From DASUNP01 sp035249305 (GTDB taxonomy: Bacteria; Acidobacteriota; Blastocatellia; UBA7656), in assembly GCA_035249305.1 (NCBI GenBank), contig DATFGQ010000048.1, positions 24,811 to 88,810 of the forward strand: a stretch of 64,000 nucleotides of DNA. The letters are read 5' to 3'. Positions 58,064 through 64,000 of this stretch are shown here, in pieces. Each line of letters begins with the position of its first letter. The stretch's first letter is position 1. The notes under the pieces are model-generated. The model did no database searches. It worked only from the letters and a program-made list of their open reading frames with translations, and was not told the DNA's origin. A program made the position numbers and the translations under genes.

Positions 58064-59370
58064 CTCTTTTTCTCCGTCGGTGAAGCTTGACCGTCTCGCC
58101 GGCCCGCCTTGAAACGACGCAGGAGCCTGTGGCTTAACCACCTGAGCATCGGTATCAAAGCGATAAAGAACTCGCCCGCCGCTTTGTTCGTCGCCACGGC
58201 CACGGTCTGGATCGATCTACGCTCAGGCCAGAGCTGGTTTATCATCATACGGTCTGGGCTCGCGCACGAGTCCATCCACTCGATGCCCTCCCGCTCGTGG
58301 AGCAGGCGAATGTTTTCATACTCCAACAGCACGCCGGGCGAGTACCTGGCGAACTCTTCGTCGAAAGCGATCTTAAAAGCGAACGACCCGCGCCCGGCGA
58401 CGAAGTTGCACTTGTAAGCGATCCTACGGCCGTTCAGGCTCAAGGCGAGCATCATCAACTGGCCACGGTTGAATGCTTCGATCGCCACGGTCTTAAAAAA
58501 AGCCCTGTCAGTTTCATCACACGCCAGCGCGCAACCCGCCTGGCCCTTCCAGCTCATGGCCTCGAAAGCGAGGAAATCGTCTATCCACCTTTCCACATCG
58601 TCGGCCGCTTCGAGCCTCAAGTACTCGACCGTCCCCGCTTCAAGAATCCTCCTCTGCTTGCGGCGCGCCTCTTTTCTGCGGACCCTCGATAGCGCGGCTC
58701 GCATGTATGAATCGGCGTCCGCCCTTCGTTGAAAGACCGCGCGCGTGAAAGAGTCCGTGACCAGCGAGGGCCGCTTGCTCTCGTTGAAGAGATCGACCAG
58801 GAGGTGGTGGATCGGCCCGTCGCCGGGTATCTGGCGCAACTCCACGAGGCGGCAGCCGTGGGCGTAACTGTCAACCCAGTCGAAGAACGCCTCTATCGTC
58901 TCGCGCGCGTAACCGTCTCTGACCAGCGGCGTGCAGATGTATGTGTATTCATGCTTCCATAACGAGATGGTCTTTATGGGGAGCTTTCTGTAAAGCCCGT
59001 GGTACTGCTTTTGAATCTCCAGCGGGAACAGCCCGCATAATGCCCCGCGCCCGTTCTTGCGTCCCGCGTCATGCGCGAATATCAGGACGAGCTTTATGGT
59101 CTTGCCTTCGGCGTAATGCTTCAAGGCGGGGATCAACATCCATGGCTCGTAAAAAGCGTTCGGCTCGACAGCCTTCCGCGCGAGGTCTTCCCAGGCCGGG
59201 ACGTAGGCCGCAAGCTCCGCCACGTCGTCTATCACGACGATGGGCATCGGCGCAGAGTCGGCGATGGCTTCCTCGCGCGCCTCGGCCTTAACGGCCTGGC
59301 CGCCGCTGGAGGCGGCGAGAGCTTCGAGGACTGCCCTGCGGCTCTGGTTGCTTTTATCGGCTGCGCTCAT
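58060..59370 (-). CDS. CelD/FemAB-like GNAT acyltransferase, paralogue 2
   Basis: A 436-aa GNAT-fold protein of the group annotated as cellulose-biosynthesis protein CelD or BioF2-like acetyltransferase. Shared wording with its neighbour includes EPNAFYEPWMLIPALKHY (about residues 90-107) and GRGSFAFKIAFDEEF...GVLLEYENIRLLHE...WMDSCASPD in the C-terminal GNAT half. A C-terminal basic, hydrophobic tail suggests membrane association. The ATG at 59370 overlaps the stop of the upstream paralogue (ATGA). Such proteins transfer acyl or aminoacyl groups to sugars, peptides or lipids; the substrate is unknown. Confidence 0.82.
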   Translation of the reverse strand: MSAADKSNQSRRAVLEALAASSGGQAVKAEAREEAIADSAPMPIVVIDDVAELAAYVPAWEDLARKAVEPNAFYEPWMLIPALKHYAEGKTIKLVLIFAHDAGRKNGRGALCGLFPLEIQKQYHGLYRKLPIKTISLWKHEYTYICTPLVRDGYARETIEAFFDWVDSYAHGCRLVELRQIPGDGPIHHLLVDLFNESKRPSLVTDSFTRAVFQRRADADSYMRAALSRVRRKEARRKQRRILEAGTVEYLRLEAADDVERWIDDFLAFEAMSWKGQAGCALACDETDRAFFKTVAIEAFNRGQLMMLALSLNGRRIAYKCNFVAGRGSFAFKIAFDEEFARYSPGVLLEYENIRLLHEREGIEWMDSCASPDRMMINQLWPERRSIQTVAVATNKAAGEFFIALIPMLRWLSHRLLRRFKAGRRDGQASPTEKKR

Positions 59371-60608
59371 CCTGTGACTTCCAATCCGGCGAATAGTATC
59401 GAAAGAGTCGGGCGAACCAGCTTGCGGCTGATCCATCTGAGCAGAGGGAACGACGAGATCGCGAGATTGCCCGCCTTCGTGCCCGCGCTCACGGCGAGGT
59501 CTATGATCTCTCGGCGCTCAGTCCAGACCCGGTTCATCATGAAATGGTTCGGCTCGGCGCAAGAGTCCATCCACTCTATCTCCGCCCGCCCGTGCAACAG
59601 GCGTATGTTTTCAAGCTCAAGCAACACGCCGGGACAGAAGAGAGCGTACTCTTCGTCGTAAGCGATCTTGAACGCGAAAGAGCCTCGGCCGGCCATCAGG
59701 TTGCACTTGAGCGCGACGAACCTTCCGTCAAGCTTTATGGCGAGCATCATCAGCCGGCCGCGATCAAACGCCTCGGTCATAGACTCGATGAAAAAAGTCT
59801 TAGCCGCCTTGTCGGACGCGAATGCGCTACCCTCGCGCCCTTTCCACCCGCTCGCCTCAAGTGTAAGAAAGCTCTCAAGCCACTCCCTTGCGTCCGCGTC
59901 TTGTTCGAGCGCGACGTACTCCAGGCGGCCTTTTTCAGAGAGGCGGTTTTGTCGGCGGCGGTAATCCCTGCGATGCTCTTTAGAAATAGCCTGCGCTAGG
60001 TAAGTATCCGCGTCCGCGCCCGGCCTGCAAAGTGCGCGCGTGAAGTGGTCCGATACAAAGCTAGCTCTCCCGGTCTCTTCCAGATACCCCGCCAGCAGCT
60101 CGTAAAAGGGGCCGTCCGTGTTTATCCAGCCGAATTCCATAAGCGCCACGCCGTCGGGCGCGTCGCGCAGCCAGTCGAAAAACGCCGCGAGCGTCTCGCG
60201 CTCAAGCCCCGCGCGCACAGGCGGCGTGCAGAGGAAGCAGTGGAGGTGTCGCCAGAGGGTGAACGATTCGACGGGGAGCCCTCTGTAACGTGTCCTCCGC
60301 TCTAGCGGGAAGAGCCCGCACAGCACGGGCAGCGCGGCCCCGCCGGCGCGGTCTTCGGCGTAGATGAGTACGAACCGCAAATCGAGCCCTTCGCCGAATG
60401 CTTCGACCGCGGGCAGAAGCATCCAGGGTTCGTAAAATACGTTAGGCTCAAGCGACTGGCGGCAGAGGTCGTCCCAATCGGCCAGATGCTGGGCCAGCGC
60501 TTCCGACCCCCTGACCTCGATCGCGCGCATGAAGGGCTCGGCCGAGATCGTAGAGACGGCTGCGGGCTGAGGGGCGTTCAGTTCGGGGCCTTCGAAAGCG
60601 GTTCTCAT
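59367..60608 (-). CDS. CelD/FemAB-like GNAT acyltransferase, paralogue 1
   Basis: A 413-aa paralogue of the following gene and first gene of the operon. Corresponding segments are EPNVFYEPWMLLPAVEAF (about residues 53-70), CGLFPLERRTRYRGLP, and GRGSFAFKIAYDEEY...GVLLELENIRLLHG...WMDSCAEPNH. The pair appears to be a tandem duplication that has diverged, so they could act on different positions or form a heterodimer. Its promoter must lie in 60609-60860, which also holds the hairpin GCTGACA/TGTCAGC. Confidence 0.82.
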   Translation of the reverse strand: MRTAFEGPELNAPQPAAVSTISAEPFMRAIEVRGSEALAQHLADWDDLCRQSLEPNVFYEPWMLLPAVEAFGEGLDLRFVLIYAEDRAGGAALPVLCGLFPLERRTRYRGLPVESFTLWRHLHCFLCTPPVRAGLERETLAAFFDWLRDAPDGVALMEFGWINTDGPFYELLAGYLEETGRASFVSDHFTRALCRPGADADTYLAQAISKEHRRDYRRRQNRLSEKGRLEYVALEQDADAREWLESFLTLEASGWKGREGSAFASDKAAKTFFIESMTEAFDRGRLMMLAIKLDGRFVALKCNLMAGRGSFAFKIAYDEEYALFCPGVLLELENIRLLHGRAEIEWMDSCAEPNHFMMNRVWTERREIIDLAVSAGTKAGNLAISSFPLLRWISRKLVRPTLSILFAGLEVTG

Positions 60609-60699
60609 AAGAATCCGAAAATCACACTCTTCCTACAAACATGTAAAATGACTATTTGGCTCTTTTTTCTACAACCCGGCAACAAATCTCGGCAGGCCG

Positions 60700-60718
60700 G
60701 CTGACATAAGCTGTCAGC
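60700..60718. promoter_or_regulatory. Palindrome in the divergent intergenic region
   Basis: GCTGACA (60700-60706) and TGTCAGC (60712-60718) form a perfect 7-bp inverted repeat with a 5-nt spacer. It lies between the divergent GNAT operon and the large secreted-protein gene, so it could be a regulator binding site. No boxes of a promoter are convincing beside it. Confidence 0.4.
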
Positions 60719-60859
60719 GCCTATCGTGGAAAGTTTACTCACTGCGGCCGGCGGCTAAGGAAAAAATTCCACGCGTTGGACTTGCATTCTTCATATTTTT
60801 GAGAGAATAACCCATTCAGGTTGGAACAATATTTGCTCTCCGGTTTCGGCGCAGGACAT

Positions 60860-60964
60860 TCAATATCGGTTTGAGAGGGTTGATGCATCACCGGAAAGAC
60901 TCTTGCACCCGAAGCCGAAGGCCAGTAGTGGCCTGTCCTGTGCTGTTAACCGGGCCGGTATTGA
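60860..60964 (+). ncRNA. Candidate folded RNA element closed by a 10-bp stem
   Basis: TCAATATCGG (60860-60869) pairs over its whole length with CCGGTATTGA (60955-60964, one G-U pair). Inside are a GCAC/GTGC pairing and the hairpin AGGCCA/TGGCCT with loop GTAG. The closed, branched shape resembles a riboswitch or other cis-regulatory RNA in the leader of the downstream gene at 61415. I could not match it to a known class. The fold is drawn by hand. Confidence 0.45.
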
Positions 60965-61054
60965 TTGAGGTAGAGAGATAGACTGCGTTCGTTGTATTCC
61001 AGCCTACTAGGACTCCGCTTCATAATCTGTTACCGATCCGACCAACGGCGTTTC

Positions 61055-61106
61055 ACCGATAAAGGCACACCAGGAGTGATCCTGGGTCGCAAAGCCAAGG
61101 CCTTTT
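61055..61106 (+). promoter_or_regulatory. GEMM-like (c-di-GMP-I/cGAMP) riboswitch core candidate with overlapping terminator-like stem
   Basis: The stretch CCGATAAAGGCACACC, a GNRA-capped stem CCAGGA-GTGA-TCCTGG (61070-61085), then GGTCGCAAAGCCAAGG follows the order of the GEMM-I aptamer core (AAAGGCAAACC, GNRA hairpin, GACGCAAAGCC). In addition AAAGGC (61061-61066) can pair with GCCTTT (61100-61105) before a short U-run, giving a competing terminator-like stem. The second domain of GEMM-I (the GCCGGGUUACCG arm) is not seen, so this may be a variant, a truncated relic or a chance match. It precedes a large secreted adhesin-like gene, a typical GEMM target. Confidence 0.45.
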
Positions 61107-61109
61107 TGA

Positions 61110-61190
61110 AGTCCTGAGTTGAAAGTCCTGAGTCCTGAGTACCTCTCTTTTACTCAGCACTCAGCGCTCAGCGCTCAGCACTGAGTTGAG
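61110..61190. repeat. AGTCCTGAGT / CAGCACTCAG tandem repeats forming a long imperfect hairpin
   Basis: Three AGTCCTGAGT-type units are followed, after a T-rich turn, by about four CAGC(A/G)CTCAG units, which are near-complements of the first set. The two halves can form a ~30-bp imperfect hairpin. This simple-repeat block lies directly after the GEMM-like element and before the secreted-protein gene. The remaining 61191-61414 shows nothing else recognisable. Confidence 0.7.
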
Positions 61191-61414
61191 GATGACTGGT
61201 TGCCGAAGTGAGATGCAGCCCGCCCCGATTATCCATCTCACTTACAAGCTGTTGAAAAACTTCCGGCCCGGCTATATCTTTCGCAACTGTCTCCCGCCAT
61301 TGACTGCGGCGGTTAGAGAGCGGAAGAGCCGACCGGCGCGAGAAGTTAACAGGCTTGCCCCTCTTCGCCCTCATTAACTGATTCTCGTTGTGGATGGTCA
61401 GGGGGACGCTAACA

Positions 61415-64000
61415 ATGAAGAGATACCTTCTTATAAATTTATTGATTGCCATAGCCATCATATCTCTAAGCGGGGTTTTCGCCCGTCTTGGCAATACGGC
61501 CGCGAGCACGGCAAAGGCGAAGCCTGCTTCGGCGCCCGCCGTCGGCGACATCGTCGAAGACCCGTCGAGCGGCACACGCATACTCCGCGTCACGGACGCG
61601 AGCGACGCCGCGCAGCCGCTCGTCACTTTCTCGAACTGCGCGAGCTTCAACCAGGATTCAACGCGGTTTGTCGTGAGCCTCGACGGCGTGGCTACGCTCT
61701 ACAGCTTCGACCCGGCCCGGCTCACCGCGCAAAAAGAGGGGCCGTTGTTCGACTCTATGAAGCTCCAGTTCGACAGCAGCTTCTGGTCGGCGACCGACCC
61801 CGAGACTTTAATCGGGCTCTCGGATTCGGATGGGGTGCCTCAGATCTATTCTTACAACGTGCGGACGCGGAGCTTCACCCTGCTGAAGGATTTCGAAGGG
61901 ATTCTGCCCGAAGGCGTATCGGCGAAGCTGACCAAATCTTCCACCTCCGACGACCAGTTCGTCTTTAGCTGGCGCGACTCTCTGGCGGTCGTCTGGCAGC
62001 ACGTCGTCTTGTGGGATCGCAACCTCGACAGCACCTACCTGTTCGACCTGAACGATCCGGCGATGGGCGTTACGGGTTACCGCGAGGCTTACCTGGATGA
62101 GCAGAGCGAATCGCTGATCGTGGTCGGCGACACGACCCGCGCGTGGCGCTTCCGCGCGCAGCCGCAATCGGACGCCGCCGAGGTAGACTCCCGCTCGCTC
62201 GATGGGGCGGGCCTGCAAGCCTCCTTAGCAACCGTCTACCGCGACGGCGCTGAGACGGGCGAGGCCCTGTCGTTCGACTGGCAGGAAGGCGCGGCGGCGA
62301 TATTTCCCACCAGCAAGCACGTCTACGTCGGCGTGCGGCCCGGCGCGACGCGCGGGGCCAGGTGGGCGAGCCTCGCTAACAGTGCTGTTTATTACACACA
62401 GCTCGCGGGCGAAGAGTTCAAAGGCGCGCTCGGATTTGTGACCTGGCGAGGCCACGAGCTGACCGCGCGCGAAAGCGCGATGCTCGGGCCGGGCGAATGG
62501 CATCTCGACGCGGCGACAAGCAGGCTCTACGTCAGACTGCCCGACGACTCCAGCCCGCTCGCCGAAAACGCGCCCGTCGTAGGCGAGTTAAGCGCCCATG
62601 ACGACGGCGTGTTGCGACTCGCAAAGAACGCTCGCGGCAACGCCGAGCGTCTTTCGGGCGCGGACTCAAGCCGTTGGGAGCGGCTCTCGCAATTGAGAGG
62701 GAACCTCTCTCGCGATAAGCGCTTCTTCATTTTTAATTCGGGATTGAAGGGGTCGCGCTCGGACGTCTTTATCGCGGCGTTGAATCTCGAAGTCGGGATG
62801 GACAGCGTCGTGTGGACGAACACGATCAACTGCACGGCGGTCAGCAACTCCGTTCAAAAGACCGCGGGCGTCGATCAAGTTGACGACGCGAGCGCCACTT
62901 CTATGCAAACGATCACGTCGGGCGACGGCTTCGTCGAGTTCACGGCCACGGACACGGACAAGGAGCGGACGTGCGGGCTGAACAACAGCAACGCGATTCA
63001 CAAGTCGGCCAGCGACATCAACTTCGCAATCAAGATGTCAAAGAAGAAGAAAGCGTGGATCATCGAAGACGGCGTCATAAGGGCGAAGCTGAAATACAAG
63101 AAGAACTCTTCTTTCCGCATAGCGGTCGAAGGGAACAAGATCAAGTACTACAAGGACGGAGCGGTCGTCCACACAAGCCTGAGCGCGCCGGTCTATCCGC
63201 TGATGATCAACGCTTCGCTGACAAACACCAACTCGTCGGTCAGCAACGTAATGATCGCGGGCGCGGGGTTCGGGATCGTCGTATCGATCAGCCCCGCGAA
63301 AGCTACCCTTCAGCCGGGCGGCACGCAGCAGTTCACCGCTCGTGTGACGGGCGCCGCAGCCGGCAACGTTACGTGGACCGCCAGCGGGGGCGCTATCACA
63401 AGCACGGGTTTCTACACAGCGCCCTCCACGCCTGGATTCTACACGGTAAGTGTGACGAGCGTTGCCAACCCTGCATCAGTAGCGCATGCGGCTGTCACAG
63501 TGGGGCAGGGAGCCGACACGACCCCGCCGACTATCTCCGCCGTATCGGCTTCGGGCATAACGGCCAACGGCGTGTCCGTCTCGTGGAACACTAACGAGCC
63601 TGGCGATACGGAAGTAGAGTACGGGCTGACGACGGCCTATGGCGAATCGACTACCCGCAACCCGGCGCTGGTCACCAGCCACAGCGTCGTGCTCGGCGGG
63701 TTGCCGTCGAACACGCTCATTCATTACCGCGTCAAGTCGAGAGACGCGGCGGGCAATCTTGCCGTGTCGGGAAACTTCAGTTTTACGACCGCGGGCGGGG
63801 GCGACGCGACGCCGCCCTCGATAAGCAACGTGGCAAGCTCGAACGTGACCGCTAGCGGCGCTACGATCACGTGGGGTACGAACGAGGCGAGCGACACTCT
63901 CGTGGAGTACGGGCAGACCACCTCCTACGGCGGCGCGTCGCCGCTCAACACCAGCATGGTTACGACCCACTCGGTTACGCTTACGGGGCTTACGGCGTCA
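61415..64000 (+). CDS. Large secreted protein with Ig-like and fibronectin-III-like domains, 3' end beyond window
   Basis: An open frame of 862 codons from the ATG at 61415 to the window edge without a stop. A signal peptide is visible (KRYLLINLLIAIAIISLSGVFA). Residues ~45-460 look like a propeller-like domain with WD/TolB-type wording (DSTRFVVSLDGVATLYSF, GIVGLSDSDGVPQIYSY-like). Then come a jelly-roll-like region, a bacterial Ig-like domain (SPAKATLQPGGTQQFTARVTG) and at least two fibronectin-III-like repeats (DTTPPTISAVSASGITANG, DATPPSISNVASSNVTASG), which probably continue. It is likely an extracellular or surface protein; c-di-GMP control is suggested by the leader. Confidence 0.85.
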   Translation, partial: MKRYLLINLLIAIAIISLSGVFARLGNTAASTAKAKPASAPAVGDIVEDPSSGTRILRVTDASDAAQPLVTFSNCASFNQDSTRFVVSLDGVATLYSFDPARLTAQKEGPLFDSMKLQFDSSFWSATDPETLIGLSDSDGVPQIYSYNVRTRSFTLLKDFEGILPEGVSAKLTKSSTSDDQFVFSWRDSLAVVWQHVVLWDRNLDSTYLFDLNDPAMGVTGYREAYLDEQSESLIVVGDTTRAWRFRAQPQSDAAEVDSRSLDGAGLQASLATVYRDGAETGEALSFDWQEGAAAIFPTSKHVYVGVRPGATRGARWASLANSAVYYTQLAGEEFKGALGFVTWRGHELTARESAMLGPGEWHLDAATSRLYVRLPDDSSPLAENAPVVGELSAHDDGVLRLAKNARGNAERLSGADSSRWERLSQLRGNLSRDKRFFIFNSGLKGSRSDVFIAALNLEVGMDSVVWTNTINCTAVSNSVQKTAGVDQVDDASATSMQTITSGDGFVEFTATDTDKERTCGLNNSNAIHKSASDINFAIKMSKKKKAWIIEDGVIRAKLKYKKNSSFRIAVEGNKIKYYKDGAVVHTSLSAPVYPLMINASLTNTNSSVSNVMIAGAGFGIVVSISPAKATLQPGGTQQFTARVTGAAAGNVTWTASGGAITSTGFYTAPSTPGFYTVSVTSVANPASVAHAAVTVGQGADTTPPTISAVSASGITANGVSVSWNTNEPGDTEVEYGLTTAYGESTTRNPALVTSHSVVLGGLPSNTLIHYRVKSRDAAGNLAVSGNFSFTTAGGGDATPPSISNVASSNVTASGATITWGTNEASDTLVEYGQTTSYGGASPLNTSMVTTHSVTLTGLTAS

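Noticed and set aside
61186..61377. 63-aa plus-strand frame in the leader of the large secreted protein
   Set aside because: No ribosome-binding site or protein-like pattern, and it lies in a region better explained by regulatory RNA and repeats.

Overview
The window (about 60% GC by eye) looks like a chromosomal segment of an Acidobacteriota bacterium, most plausibly Blastocatellia-like. This is an inference from the style of the gene content: a Ser/Thr kinase fused to a TolB-like propeller, DUF885, S10 and M1 exopeptidases, several xanthine-dehydrogenase-family enzymes, PilZ proteins, and abundant dispersed palindromic repeats. No rRNA, tRNA, CRISPR array or transposase gene was found.

Region 1 (1-9000) is mostly minus strand: a truncated membrane protein, hisS-aspS, a gamma-carbonic-anhydrase-like protein, and a cysK-aroDE operon that continues into two genes interrupted by in-frame UGA. 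In the peroxiredoxin the UGA sits at the peroxidatic cysteine position. In the GrdB-like protein it sits in the known U-x-C-H redox region. Each UGA is followed at the right distance by a SECIS-like hairpin, so both are read here as selenoproteins. Region 2 (9000-27000) holds proC, secreted peptidases, a BON protein, a PYROXD2-like oxidoreductase, an RNA methyltransferase, a copper radical oxidase next to an SCO copper chaperone, an unrecognised three-gene operon and a three-subunit molybdenum hydroxylase. Region 3 (27000-44300) holds repair and housekeeping genes, a 2OG-hydroxylase/sulfotransferase pair, a secreted S10/MsrB/sugar-dehydrogenase operon, a degenerate J domain fused to two PilZ domains, a single-chain molybdenum hydroxylase resembling the selenium-dependent xanthine dehydrogenase family, and an amidase.

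Region 4 (44500-54000) is the most unusual. It starts with a strong promoter driving a ~250-nt chain of seven hairpins ending in a U-run (a candidate ncRNA), then a Cys/Met-metabolism PLP enzyme. After it comes a tightly coupled operon under a MarR-type regulator: acyl-CoA/ACP ligase, ICMT-like methyltransferase, KASIII-like condensing enzyme with altered catalytic residues, AurF-like diiron oxygenase, carrier protein, amino acid:carrier-protein ligase, thioester-reductase-like SDR, a second ferritin-like diiron protein and a second carrier protein. Together these look like a compact, non-NRPS pathway that loads an amino acid on a carrier protein, oxidises it, joins it to an acyl group and reduces or methylates it. 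I do not recognise this combination.

Region 5 (54000-64000) holds a lower-GC kinase gene, an operon of two paralogous CelD/FemAB-like GNAT proteins plus a JmjC-like cupin, an ~800-bp regulatory region with folded elements (one resembling a GEMM c-di-GMP/cGAMP aptamer core), and the 5' part of a large secreted protein with Ig-like and fibronectin-III-like domains.
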